In this document: positions 17,891 through 26,888 of the stretch, one piece after another
Position numbering within the stretch: the stretch's first letter is position 1
How the letters are laid out: each line of letters opens with the position of its first letter
Assembly (NCBI RefSeq): GCF_001425355.1
Contig: NZ_LMQN01000015.1
Coordinates: 233,862-297,861 of the forward strand
Origin: Chryseobacterium sp. Leaf405
Lineage (GTDB): Bacteria; Bacteroidota; Bacteroidia; Flavobacteriales; Weeksellaceae
Direction of reading: 5' to 3'
Length of the DNA stretch: 64,000 nt
Notes under the pieces: generated by a model
Told to the model about the DNA's origin: nothing
Database searches by the model: none
Seen by the model: only the letters and a program-made list of their open reading frames with translations
Position numbers and translations under genes: made by a program

Positions 17891-20182
17891 TTAAAGTTTA
17901 TACGTCAGAGTAACATAATAATTCCTTGGTGTAATTGGGTTTACGGAATAATTTTCGTGTACATTATAGTTGTCAACATCAAACAAGTTACCCACTTTTG
18001 CCTGAATCATGAATTTTTTCCATTCGTAACCTGCGGAAACAGAAACTGTGGTGTAATCTTTTAATTCAAACATTCTGGTTACATTGCCTCTGCTTACATT
18101 GGTAGATTTTGTATCATTCCATCCTGCAATTCTGTCACCGATATAGTAAATACCTGCGCCAATTCTCAACCCCGGAGCGTATTTGGTGAATTTATAGAAT
18201 ATAGATGCATTAGCAGTTGTAGCCGGTGTTCTTACCAATCGCTGTTCTTCTACATAACCTTTTTCAGGAGTGTTTAGGTAAACCGAATTATTGTAAGAGA
18301 AACCTCCGATTATTGATAAATTTTCTGTCGGGTTTCCTGTAATGTCTAATTCCACACCACGGCTTCTCATATCTCCGGCAAATTCTTTAAGATTTGTATC
18401 TGTTGAATTTACTGGTGCTGCATTGGGTGTAATTGTAGAAACAAACCAATATGTTTGATAATAGTTGTTATACATGATCTGGTAAGCCGTTAGGTTAACC
18501 GCTAACGCATTGTTCCAGAAGTTCTTTTTAATACCTACTTCATACTGATCAACTGTTGAGGGTTTTATACTTTGTCTTGATAAGGTACCAAGCTGATTTT
18601 GAATTTGTGTTGCAGATTGGCTGGTATTTACCGTACCGAATTGATCTGATGTATATCCTGCATTTGAAGCAAACGAATTAGTATAAGTTGCAAAAACTGA
18701 GAGATTTTCATTTGGAGCATATACAATTCCTACTTTTGGAGAAATTGCATTATCTGATGTTGAGGAATTAGCAACTTCAATTTTATCATTTAGTGTAAAA
18801 CGAGTCGTTAATGTTGGCATGTTTTCTATATAAGACCATCTTAGACCTGCTATTACTTTAAATTCTTTTGTTAAGCTAATATAATCCTGTGCATAAAGAC
18901 CAATTCTTCTTGTATTAATCCTATTTTTTGTATTATTAGTAGCATTCGGCATTCCAACGTTGCCCCAAGTAGAAGGATCGTCTAAATATAAAAGGTTTAC
19001 TGGTGCAGTGATCGTATATGTATAAGCATCTGCCTGGCTGTAATCTGCATCAGAACCAATTAGAACTTTATGATTAATTTTTCCTGTATTAAACTCACCA
19101 TTAATATTTACCTGCGCCGAAGTATAGTTTTGTTCGTTATATGTTTTACCAAAAGGTCTTTTCCAGGATAGTCTGTTAGGATCTACTGCAGCATCTTTAG
19201 TATCATATATCCACTGTACTCTTTCTGTTGAAAAATAATCTTTTGTGTAGTTTTGATATGATGCAGTTGCATTTAACGACCACTTTTCTGTAAACTGATG
19301 ATTAAAGGTAACGTTGGTAGAAACCTGTTCTACATTTTGATATTGCCAGTCTGTTCCTAAAAATACATTTCTTCCTAATCCTGTATTTAAAGAATAACTT
19401 TGATCTTTGTTGGTAATAGATCCAATTCCAAAATCCGGGGTGAAATTATTTTTAAGATAATCTGCTTCTACAATTAATTGAGATTTCGGACTTAAATTAA
19501 ATAAGAATGAAGGATTGAAATAATACTTTTCAGACTCTACAACATCTCTGAAACTTTGCGCATGTTCGTAAGCTCCGTTTACTCTAAATGCAATATTTTT
19601 CGATAAAGGTCCGTAAATATCTACCGTTGGTTTGTAAGAATTCCAGCTTCCTGCGCTCATTCCTACACTTCCTCCGAAATTGAATTTAGGTTTTTTAGTA
19701 ATCATGTTGATAACTCCGCCTGCAGCTGTATTTCCGTAAAGCATGGCGTTGGCTCCTTTCAGCACTTCAACTCTTTCCAATCCGCTGACTTCCGGAAAAA
19801 CTCCGCTGTTGATTCTTGAACCGTTTTTGAAAATATTGTCATTTCCCAAGATAAAACCACGTCCGCCAAAACTGTCCTGAGAATTTCCTCTGGATGAGGT
19901 TACGTACATTCCGTTTACATTTTGTAAAACATCGCTAAGTTGTTTTGCCTGTTGCTGTTCAATAATTTCGTGAGAAACGATAGCAATCGGCTGTGGTGTT
20001 TCCATTACCGTCAGATTCGACTTTGTGGATAACGATCTTGCTTTATTGGGATTTCCGGTTTTGTAGAGATTGACGTCTTCAATGGTCTGAACTTTTACTG
20101 TATCAGCTTCAGCATTTTTCATTTGTGCATTTAAGGATGCCACTGTGAATAACAATCCTAAGGTTACCAGCTGTTTTTTCAT
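17891..20182 (-). CDS. TonB-dependent siderophore receptor
   Basis: A 763-residue outer-membrane receptor that takes up iron-siderophore complexes with energy from TonB. After the signal peptide MKKQLVTLGLLFTVASLNAQ comes a possible TonB box region (ADTVKVQTIEDV), then the plug domain (about 55-170) with ETPQPIAIVSHEIIEQQQ and RVEVLKGANAMLYGNTAAGG. The rest is a 22-strand barrel ending in YYVTLTYKL. There is no N-terminal carboxypeptidase-regulatory domain. The TIGR01783 siderophore-receptor pattern fits; the exact ligand cannot be told. A palindrome on the promoter and a PepSY gene downstream support iron regulation. Confidence 0.93.
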   Translation of the reverse strand: MKKQLVTLGLLFTVASLNAQMKNAEADTVKVQTIEDVNLYKTGNPNKARSLSTKSNLTVMETPQPIAIVSHEIIEQQQAKQLSDVLQNVNGMYVTSSRGNSQDSFGGRGFILGNDNIFKNGSRINSGVFPEVSGLERVEVLKGANAMLYGNTAAGGVINMITKKPKFNFGGSVGMSAGSWNSYKPTVDIYGPLSKNIAFRVNGAYEHAQSFRDVVESEKYYFNPSFLFNLSPKSQLIVEADYLKNNFTPDFGIGSITNKDQSYSLNTGLGRNVFLGTDWQYQNVEQVSTNVTFNHQFTEKWSLNATASYQNYTKDYFSTERVQWIYDTKDAAVDPNRLSWKRPFGKTYNEQNYTSAQVNINGEFNTGKINHKVLIGSDADYSQADAYTYTITAPVNLLYLDDPSTWGNVGMPNATNNTKNRINTRRIGLYAQDYISLTKEFKVIAGLRWSYIENMPTLTTRFTLNDKIEVANSSTSDNAISPKVGIVYAPNENLSVFATYTNSFASNAGYTSDQFGTVNTSQSATQIQNQLGTLSRQSIKPSTVDQYEVGIKKNFWNNALAVNLTAYQIMYNNYYQTYWFVSTITPNAAPVNSTDTNLKEFAGDMRSRGVELDITGNPTENLSIIGGFSYNNSVYLNTPEKGYVEEQRLVRTPATTANASIFYKFTKYAPGLRIGAGIYYIGDRIAGWNDTKSTNVSRGNVTRMFELKDYTTVSVSAGYEWKKFMIQAKVGNLFDVDNYNVHENYSVNPITPRNYYVTLTYKL

Positions 20183-20216
20183 TCTTACTTTATTTAGAGT
20201 GGTTTTAAATAAGCCG

Positions 20217-20252
20217 CAAATGTAAATTGTTATTTAGATTGATTCAAAATAA
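20217..20252 (-). promoter_or_regulatory. Receptor promoter with Fur-like operator
   Basis: On the reverse strand TTG (20247-20245), a 20-base spacer and TACATTTG (20224-20217) form a promoter. A 23-base imperfect palindrome, TTATTTaGAtTGAtTCaAAATAA on the forward strand (20230-20252), covers the -33 element and most of the spacer, with 9 of 11 base pairs symmetric. Its position over the promoter of an iron-siderophore receptor, and its AT-rich TTTAGA-like half-sites, suggest Fur binding. That is inference, since I cannot compare it with a measured consensus for this group. Confidence 0.65.
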
Positions 20253-20356
20253 AGTACATGAGTTTTATCATGTTTTTAACAAGTTTTGTGCACTCAAATT
20301 GAGACAATTATGCCTTATAAAAGTATTTTATAAATATATTTGTTAAAAATAATAAT

Positions 20357-21415
20357 ATGCAATTGGTAAAAGTTGGTCTTTGTGCCTTTGGGATGAGTGG
20401 AAAAGTGTTTCATGCTCCGTTTTTAAAAGAACACCCCGGATTTTTTTTGTCGGCAATAGTTGAAAGAAGCAAGGAAGAGTCGAAAGAAAAATATGCTGAT
20501 GCTACGATTTATCGTTCGGTAGAAGAAATGCTGGAAAATGCGGATATAGACTTGGTTGTAGTAAACACTCCAGTTCAGACTCATTTTGAATATACAAAAA
20601 TGGCATTGGAAGCCGGGAAAAATGTAGTGGTGGAAAAACCTTTCACTGTAAATGTTTCCGAAGCAGAAGAATTGGTAAGATTGGCTGAAGAAAAAGGATT
20701 GTTTCTAAGTGTTTATCAAAACAGAAGATTCGACCGTGATTATCTTCAGGTTCAGAAAGTGCTTAGTGAAAACAAATTAGGCAATATAAAAGAAATGGAA
20801 ATCCGTTTCGACAGGTTCCGTACCACCGCGAGTGGGAAAGCTCATAAAGAAAATCCAGACGCTACAGGATCTGGTTCTCTCCACGACTTAGGATCACATT
20901 TGGTGGATCAGGCGGTACAATATTTCGGTTTTCCGGAGAAATTGTTTGCTGACGTATTTTCCATGAAAGGAAAAGAATTTGCGAATGATTATTTCGAAAT
21001 TATTTTATTCTATTCAAATGACCTGAGAGTACGATTGAAATCTTCAGTTTTTACCAAAGAAGCGCATTATGCCTATGCTGTTCATGGTGAAAAAGGAAGT
21101 TTTTTACAGGAAAGAAGCGATAATCAGGAAAATGAGCTGGTTGCCGGAGCCATTCCTACTTACGGAGAGGATTGGACTTTACTTCTACAAGAGGATGATG
21201 GAATTATGAATTATTTAAATGAAAACGACGAAACAGAAACCTATCTTACATTAAGCGACCCTGGAAATTACATGGATTATTACCAGAATATCTATGAGCA
21301 CATCGTTTTCGGCTATTATTTGCCGTCGCCCGGAGGTGAAGTTATTCAGAATATGAAGATCATTGATGCAGCTTGGGAAAGTTCTAAAGAAGGTAAAATT
21401 GTAGCATTAGGTTAA
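20357..21415 (+). CDS. Gfo/Idh/MocA family oxidoreductase
   Basis: A 352-residue NAD(P)-dependent oxidoreductase. The N-terminal Rossmann fold starts VGLCAFGMSGKVFHAPFL, EKPFTVNVSEAEELV is the family signature holding the catalytic Lys, and GSGSLHDLGSHLVDQAV carries the C-domain active-site residues. Members oxidise or reduce sugars, inositols and related compounds. The substrate here is unknown, and there are no sugar-pathway neighbours. A TATATTTG box at 20335-20342 precedes it. It is divergent from the siderophore receptor and followed by a tiny membrane ORF. Confidence 0.92.
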   Translation: MQLVKVGLCAFGMSGKVFHAPFLKEHPGFFLSAIVERSKEESKEKYADATIYRSVEEMLENADIDLVVVNTPVQTHFEYTKMALEAGKNVVVEKPFTVNVSEAEELVRLAEEKGLFLSVYQNRRFDRDYLQVQKVLSENKLGNIKEMEIRFDRFRTTASGKAHKENPDATGSGSLHDLGSHLVDQAVQYFGFPEKLFADVFSMKGKEFANDYFEIILFYSNDLRVRLKSSVFTKEAHYAYAVHGEKGSFLQERSDNQENELVAGAIPTYGEDWTLLLQEDDGIMNYLNENDETETYLTLSDPGNYMDYYQNIYEHIVFGYYLPSPGGEVIQNMKIIDAAWESSKEGKIVALG

Positions 21416-21420
21416 AAATT

Positions 21421-21579
21421 ATGAAAAAAAGAAGTTCAAGTTTTACAGTGATTGGTCTTTTGTTTATCGGGATTGGTTTTACATTGGTTGATGATAATAT
21501 CTACCTGAAATATGGTTTTCTGTTACTGGGAATTGCATTTCTTTTTTACAGTATTTTTACGATGATAAAAAAAGGTTAG
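21421..21579 (+). CDS. Small two-helix membrane protein
   Basis: A 52-residue ORF starting 5 bases after the oxidoreductase stop. It has two hydrophobic helices (FTVIGLLFIGIGFTLV and YGFLLLGIAFLFYSIFTMI) separated by DDNIYLK, and basic ends (MKKRSSS and IKKG). The stop codon lies inside the left arm of the terminator that follows. Close spacing, charge pattern and termination support a real gene. I recognise no family. Confidence 0.65.
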   Translation: MKKRSSSFTVIGLLFIGIGFTLVDDNIYLKYGFLLLGIAFLFYSIFTMIKKG

Positions 21580-21603
21580 ATTTCAATATCTAACCTTTTT
21601 TTA
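21569..21603. terminator. Bidirectional terminator overlapping the small ORF stop
   Basis: AAAAAGGTTAGAT (21569-21581) pairs with ATCTAACCTTTTT (21588-21600), a 13-bp stem with a T-run after it. It also serves the convergent hydrolase gene. Confidence 0.9.
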
Positions 21604-21627
21604 TATTCAAAGTTAATTTAAACTGAA

Positions 21628-22914
21628 CTATTCAAAAAAATCTAAAACTGCTTTATTGAATTTCTCAGGTATTTTTGCTGGAGCTTCATGATCTCCACCT
21701 TTAAAAATCAACATTTTACTGTTTGGAATCTTGTCTGCAATTAATTGGGTGTGCTTTTCGGGCATTACATCGTGTTCTCCTGCCATTACCAAAGTCGGTG
21801 CTTTTATTTTTTGCAAAGAATCAGGATTAATGTTGGGTTCTGTTAGAAGAAGGATTTTAAGACGGTAGTTCATGTCATTTTCAGAAACTCCGTTTTTCTT
21901 CATTTCCTTTACCTGTTCATTAAGAATTTTATTGATTTCAGGAAAAACGGAAGTCTCATTATTGTAAAGTACAGTTCCCATAATTGCCATCTTTTTTACT
22001 TTCTCAGGATGTTCCATTCCTAAAATGACAGCAGTATTTCCTCCGTCGCTCCAGCCTAAAATATTTACATTTTTCAGATTCATTTTATCCAAAAAAACAT
22101 TTACATCATCTGCCATCAATTCATAAGTTAACTTTTTATCATCAGAAGTCGACATTCCCTGACCTCGGCTGTCTAAACCAATAACCATATATTTCTTACT
22201 TAAAACATCAATTTGGTTATCAAAACTTGCCATCGAAGAATTATTTCCATGAATCAGCAACAGGGGATCTCCTTTTCCATATACTTCATAATAAAGTTTT
22301 ACACCATTGACATCAATGAACTTTCCGACTTCTTTATCATTGCCAAAAGTAGGTTTAGTTTCTACCTTGGAGTTATCAATAAGAAGTGATTGCTTTCCTG
22401 AAAACATTTTTTCCGAAGAAAGAGACATTTTTGTATTTTTATCAGCACCATAAGATTGCCAGGGAGCTATTAAACTTTCTTCAAAACCTGCATTTTTTAA
22501 TGGAATTTCTACTGTGCTATTTCCATCTTTTATAAACAATTTAAAATCATCTGTATAATAACTTCCCGGTCCGGCAACCGTTATTCCGATTGATATATGT
22601 TTTGCCTTTTTATCAATTTTTCCTTCCAGCTGATAAGAACTCCATTCTCCTTTTTTATAATATTTTCCGGCATCATCGTTATTGATGGTATTCTTCATGA
22701 CCTTGCCCTTTTCATCAAAAAAATTAGCCGTTAATACAACCCACGAATTATTGTTGATCTCGTTTTTGTAAAATATTTTACTTTCAAGAATAAAGTTTTT
22801 TCCTTGATATTTTTCAATTTCAGCAGTTTGGAAAACCTGGAAATATTGTCCGAATATTTTTGAAGAAATCATAAAAGTGAAAAAAAGAAATAATTTTAAG
22901 CCTGCTTTCAGCAT
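21628..22914 (-). CDS. Exported alpha/beta hydrolase with N-terminal beta-sandwich domain
   Basis: A 428-residue protein with signal peptide MLKAGLKLFLFFTFMISSKIFGQ. Residues about 25-165 look like a jelly-roll, carbohydrate-binding-like domain (KGEWSSYQLEGKIDKKAKHI, NAGFEESLIAPWQSYG). Residues about 195-428 are an alpha/beta hydrolase: LLLIHGNNSSM (oxyanion region), GLDSRGQGMS, nucleophile Ser in LGWSDGG, Asp in AGEHDVMP, and His in KGGDHEAP. It is likely a periplasmic or secreted esterase or peptidase-like hydrolase. The substrate is unknown. It is convergent with the oxidoreductase unit. Confidence 0.85.
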   Translation of the reverse strand: MLKAGLKLFLFFTFMISSKIFGQYFQVFQTAEIEKYQGKNFILESKIFYKNEINNNSWVVLTANFFDEKGKVMKNTINNDDAGKYYKKGEWSSYQLEGKIDKKAKHISIGITVAGPGSYYTDDFKLFIKDGNSTVEIPLKNAGFEESLIAPWQSYGADKNTKMSLSSEKMFSGKQSLLIDNSKVETKPTFGNDKEVGKFIDVNGVKLYYEVYGKGDPLLLIHGNNSSMASFDNQIDVLSKKYMVIGLDSRGQGMSTSDDKKLTYELMADDVNVFLDKMNLKNVNILGWSDGGNTAVILGMEHPEKVKKMAIMGTVLYNNETSVFPEINKILNEQVKEMKKNGVSENDMNYRLKILLLTEPNINPDSLQKIKAPTLVMAGEHDVMPEKHTQLIADKIPNSKMLIFKGGDHEAPAKIPEKFNKAVLDFFE

Positions 22915-23012
22915 AATATGTGTGATTTTAAGTATTAAGAAATTTTAAATAATTAATCACTAAACATAGGAATAATAATTAATCTAAGGACTATTTTCAC
23001 AGTTAATTTGAA

Positions 23013-23040
23013 TAAAAAAGCTGTCCATTTCTGAACAGCT
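23013..23040 (-). terminator. Terminator of the ABC-F gene
   Basis: AGCTGT (23019-23024) pairs with ACAGCT (23035-23040). On the reverse strand it is followed by TTTTTTATT. Confidence 0.75.
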
Positions 23041-23061
23041 CGGTTATGTTAAATTGTATTT

Positions 23062-24945
23062 CTAATCCTGAAGTTCCAACCATCTCATTTCATGGTTTTC
23101 AAGTTTTTCTGAAAGACTTTCCAGTTCTGCAGACAGTTTTGATATTTTCTCGTAGTCAGCTTCATTATTGAGTTGTTCCAATATTGCAGCTCTTTTTTCT
23201 TCAAATTCAGGAATTTCTTTTTCAATCGTTTCCAATTCACGCTGTTCTTTAAAAGAAAGTTTTTTCTTCGGAGCTTGTGGTGTTGGAACTGGAGTAGGGG
23301 CAACAACAGGTGCTTCCACTTTTTTCTCAACCACAGTTTTAGGATTTTTCTCTTCTAATTTTAGATTTTCTCTGTATTCTGAAAAGTTTCCGATGAAATC
23401 TTTGATTTTTCCTTCTCCTTCAAACGCTAAAATATGATCAACAATACGATCCATAAAATATCTGTCGTGGGAAACAATAATCAAACTTCCTTGGAAATTT
23501 AACAAGAAATTTTCCAAAATCGTCAACGTCGGAAGGTCAAGGTCATTCGTCGGCTCATCAAAAATCAAAAAGTTAGGATTCTGATACAGAATATACATCA
23601 AATGCAGTCTTCTTTTTTCTCCTCCCGATAGTTTAGAAATTGGTGAATATTGTGTCTGATCATCAAATAAGAATAATCTTAAAAACTGCGATGCAGAAAT
23701 GGTTCTTCCGTTGGCTAATGGGAAGTTTTCAGAAATTTCTCTGATGAAATCAATGACTCTTTCGTCTTCTTTATATTTTACTCCTTTCTGAGAAAAATAT
23801 CCGAATTTGATCGTTTCTCCGGTTTCAATTTCCCCGGAATCTTTAGGCTCAAAACCTTGAATGATATTTAATAAAGTAGATTTTCCAGCCCCGTTTTTTC
23901 CTACAATTCCTACTTTTTCACCTCTTTGGAACGAATAACTGAAATCTTTTAGCAATAATTTGTCTCCATAACTTTTAGAAATATCTTTAAGTTCCAGAAT
24001 TTTGTTACCCAATCTTTTCATTTCAAAATCAAGCTCCAAAGATTCTTTTCGGGTATCGGTTTTGGCTATTTTTTCAGTTTCGTAAAAGTCATCCTGTCTG
24101 GATTTAGATTTTGTAGTTCTCGCTTTCGGCTGTCTTCGCATCCATTCCAATTCCTTTCTGTAAAGATTTTGTGCTTTATCAATCGTGGAATTCATATTAT
24201 CTTCACGAATCATCTTATTTTCAAGATATGTCGCATAAGAACCATTATGGAAATACAGATTTTGATCTTCCATTTCCCAGATAATTCCACAAACCGCATC
24301 CAAAAAATAACGGTCGTGAGTTACCAAAAGAAGCGTTATTTTTGCTTTATTCAAATAATTTTCAAGCCATTCTACCATTTCCACATCCAGGTGGTTGGTT
24401 GGCTCATCCATAATCAAAAGTGTGTGACGGTGTTCTGCTCTGGTTTCTGTTAATAGTTTTGCCAAAGCAACACGTTTAATCTGTCCTCCGGAAAGCATTC
24501 CCATTTTGGCGGACAGATCTGTGATTTTAAGCTGAGACAGAATTTGGCTCATTTCATTTTCAAGATCCCAAGCTTTATGAATTTCCATTTCAGCCAGTGC
24601 AGTTTCCATCTCATCTGGATTTCCCGACAGCAAGGCATGATGATATTTTTTTAAAGCTAAAATTGGTGCAGAATCTAAGGTCATCATAAATTCGTCAATT
24701 GTAAGATCAGATTCAAAATCAATTTCCTGATCAAACAAAACCACCTGAATATCTTTGTTAATTACTACAGTTCCGCTGTCTGCAATTTCTTTTCCCATTA
24801 AAATTTTCAGAAGAGTAGATTTTCCGCTTCCGTTTTTGGCAACAATGGCAATTTTGTCGCCTTCATTGATGTTGAAAGAAATGTTTTTAAAAAGAGTTTT
24901 AATCCCGTAAGATTTTGTAAGATTCTCAGCCGCAACGTAATTCAT
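23062..24945 (-). CDS. ABC-F family ATPase (Uup-like)
   Basis: A 627-residue soluble protein with two ATP-binding cassettes and no membrane domain. Cassette 1 has GKNGSGKSTLL, LSGGQIKRVALA and MDEPTNHLD; cassette 2 has GKNGAGKSTLL, LSGGEKRRLHL and FDEPTNDLD. The linker is Arg/Lys-rich (MRRQPKARTTKSKSR), and the C-terminus is a proline-rich stretch plus a coiled coil (about 555-627), as in Uup. ABC-F proteins act on the ribosome and Uup also affects DNA stability. I use the ATG at 24945. A TTG eight codons earlier belongs to the promoter box (TACTTTTG) and is not a plausible start. Confidence 0.92.
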   Translation of the reverse strand: MNYVAAENLTKSYGIKTLFKNISFNINEGDKIAIVAKNGSGKSTLLKILMGKEIADSGTVVINKDIQVVLFDQEIDFESDLTIDEFMMTLDSAPILALKKYHHALLSGNPDEMETALAEMEIHKAWDLENEMSQILSQLKITDLSAKMGMLSGGQIKRVALAKLLTETRAEHRHTLLIMDEPTNHLDVEMVEWLENYLNKAKITLLLVTHDRYFLDAVCGIIWEMEDQNLYFHNGSYATYLENKMIREDNMNSTIDKAQNLYRKELEWMRRQPKARTTKSKSRQDDFYETEKIAKTDTRKESLELDFEMKRLGNKILELKDISKSYGDKLLLKDFSYSFQRGEKVGIVGKNGAGKSTLLNIIQGFEPKDSGEIETGETIKFGYFSQKGVKYKEDERVIDFIREISENFPLANGRTISASQFLRLFLFDDQTQYSPISKLSGGEKRRLHLMYILYQNPNFLIFDEPTNDLDLPTLTILENFLLNFQGSLIIVSHDRYFMDRIVDHILAFEGEGKIKDFIGNFSEYRENLKLEEKNPKTVVEKKVEAPVVAPTPVPTPQAPKKKLSFKEQRELETIEKEIPEFEEKRAAILEQLNNEADYEKISKLSAELESLSEKLENHEMRWLELQD

Positions 24946-24966
24946 TGATATCCAAATTTTGTGGTG

Positions 24967-24974
24967 CAAAAGTA
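24967..24974 (-). promoter_or_regulatory. Promoter -7 box of the ABC-F gene
   Basis: The reverse strand reads TACTTTTG, 21 bases upstream of the ATG at 24945. It settles the start choice, because the longer frame would begin inside this box. The 24975-25192 gap holds nothing else clear. Confidence 0.65.
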
Positions 24975-25192
24975 CGAAAATGTAACAAGAAAAATTTTAA
25001 ATAAAAATTAAAGTCAGGAGTCGTTCAAAGAGATTTATAGAATTTAGTAATTGATATAATATTTTGTTGATTTTGTTTTTATCTGCATTTTTTATTAAGA
25101 TATTTTTATTTTAATGAATGATATTATGCTGTAAATATATTTTGTATTGATTTTTAATGTAGCTTTATTATAGATAACTAAAAATTAAAACT

Positions 25193-25708
25193 ATGGTACA
25201 AATTAACTTTTGGGCAATTTTCGTTGCCGCTCTTATTCCTTTATTAATGGGATTTATATGGTATCATCCGAGACTATTCGGGAAATCATGGATGGAAGAA
25301 GTGGGATTGACAGAAGATAAAATGAAAGGTTCGATGATTGGAGCTTTTGTTTTTTCTGTAATTTTGTCAATGTTAATGGCTCTATTCCTGCAATTTATTA
25401 CCATTCATCAATTCGGTGCATTAGGAATGGTCGGTGGTGATGAAATGAATGCGAATCCTTCTTATCACGCTTTTATGAAAGATTACGGATCAGCTTATCG
25501 ATCTTTTGGTCATGGTGCTTTACATTCTTTTATGGCGGGATTTTTATTTGTTTTTCCCTTGACTGCAATCAATGCAATGTTTGAAAGAAAATCATGGAAA
25601 TATACAATGATCACTTCTGCCTATTGGACGATCACGATTACCATCATGGGTGGAATTATCTGCGGATGGTATGCAGTAGATGGTTTCCATTGGGTGACAC
25701 AAAAATAA
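25193..25708 (+). CDS. DUF1761 family membrane protein
   Basis: A 171-residue protein with four hydrophobic helices (about 7-23, 47-70, 113-130, 140-160). INFWAIFVAALIPLLMGFIWY followed by HPRLFGKSWMEEVGLTEDKM is the DUF1761 signature. It is an inner-membrane protein of unknown function. It is monocistronic, ending in a strong terminator that runs straight into the start of the next gene. Confidence 0.88.
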   Translation: MVQINFWAIFVAALIPLLMGFIWYHPRLFGKSWMEEVGLTEDKMKGSMIGAFVFSVILSMLMALFLQFITIHQFGALGMVGGDEMNANPSYHAFMKDYGSAYRSFGHGALHSFMAGFLFVFPLTAINAMFERKSWKYTMITSAYWTITITIMGGIICGWYAVDGFHWVTQK

Positions 25709-25727
25709 TTTTAACGGTTTAAAAGAT

Positions 25728-25754
25728 AAGGCTACTTTTGTTGTAGCCTTTTTT
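25728..25754 (+). terminator. Terminator directly abutting the next start codon
   Basis: AAGGCTAC (25728-25735) pairs with GTAGCCTT (25743-25750), with T-run 25749-25754. The ATG of the next gene begins at 25755, with no base between. Confidence 0.85.
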
Positions 25755-26888
25755 ATGTCATATATTTTAAAAATTTATCAAACAGTTTCCGATCTACCTG
25801 AAAATTGGAATGTCCTCATCGGAAATCATAATATTATGCTTTCTAAAGAATATTTTCAGGCACTCGAATCCTCTAGACCTGAGAATATGGATTGCTATTA
25901 TATTGGAGTCTTTTATGAGAATAATCTTATTGGCGGTGTATTATTCCAATATCTTAACTTTCAGAATCACTCTACCTTTCAGAAAAACAGGATTTGGTGT
26001 AATGTCAGGAATTTTTTTGCGAGACGGTTCAGTAAAGATGTGATGATTTTGGGAAATAATATGCTGACGGGACAAAACGGATTTTACTTTGATACCTACA
26101 ATATAACTTTAGAAGAAGTGGCTCCGCTTTTAGAAGTTATGGTGCAAAAAATGCAGAAAGAAATCAGGAAAACCTCTTTGATTATTTATAAAGATTATCA
26201 GTCAGGTTTTATTAAACAGTTTAAAAATCACAAGTATAAAAATTATTTTACATTTTCCGTTCAACCAACGATGATGTTGAAGTTAAAAGATAACTGGGAA
26301 ATTTTTGATGATTATTTAAATGATTTTTCCACAAAATACAGGACAAGAGCAAAATCGGCAAAGAAGAAATTAACAGAAATTGATAAGCGTGAATTAAATC
26401 TTGATGAAATAAAAAAGCATCAGAAAGAAATGAATATTCTTTATCAAAATGTTGCTGAAAATGCCCCTTTCAATACTTTTTTTCTTGCTGAAAATCATTT
26501 TGAAAGCATGAAGAAAAATATCAATGAAAAATTTAAAATCTTTGGATATTTTTCTGAACAGAAATTAATAGGATTTTATACTTTGATTTTAAATAACGAT
26601 GATATCGATACTTATTTTTTAGGGTATGATAAACAACTCCAAAAAGAAAAACAAATCTATCTTAATATGTTGCTTGATATGGTAGAATTTGGAATTGATA
26701 ATCAATTTAAAAGAATCATTTTCGGAAGAACAGCATTGGAAATAAAATCTACCATCGGAGCCGAACCCGTGGAAATTTTCGGATTAATGAAACATAATAA
26801 TTTTCTGTTCAATCGCTTTACAGAAAGAATTTTTACATCTGTCACGCCCAAAACAGAATGGATTCAAAGGAAACCTTTTAAAAGTTAA
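25755..26888 (+). CDS. FemAB/GNAT-like acyltransferase family protein
   Basis: A 377-residue cytoplasmic protein. Its central part (YRTRAKSAKKKLTEIDKREL, then about 70 residues, then GFYTLILNNDDIDTYFLGYD) resembles the FemAB/peptidoglycan-bridge and GNAT acetyltransferase superfamily, with a basic nucleotide- or tRNA-binding segment. I cannot name the substrate. The start is odd: ATG immediately follows the T-run of a terminator, so there is no leader of its own, and translation would need read-through or another promoter inside the preceding gene. The 3' end overlaps the convergent lysozyme gene by 4 bases. Confidence 0.7.
   Translation: MSYILKIYQTVSDLPENWNVLIGNHNIMLSKEYFQALESSRPENMDCYYIGVFYENNLIGGVLFQYLNFQNHSTFQKNRIWCNVRNFFARRFSKDVMILGNNMLTGQNGFYFDTYNITLEEVAPLLEVMVQKMQKEIRKTSLIIYKDYQSGFIKQFKNHKYKNYFTFSVQPTMMLKLKDNWEIFDDYLNDFSTKYRTRAKSAKKKLTEIDKRELNLDEIKKHQKEMNILYQNVAENAPFNTFFLAENHFESMKKNINEKFKIFGYFSEQKLIGFYTLILNNDDIDTYFLGYDKQLQKEKQIYLNMLLDMVEFGIDNQFKRIIFGRTALEIKSTIGAEPVEIFGLMKHNNFLFNRFTERIFTSVTPKTEWIQRKPFKS

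Noticed and set aside
24946..24969. Eight extra N-terminal residues of the ABC-F protein from a TTG start
   Set aside because: The TTG is part of the TACTTTTG promoter box; the ATG at 24945 matches the family N-terminus.
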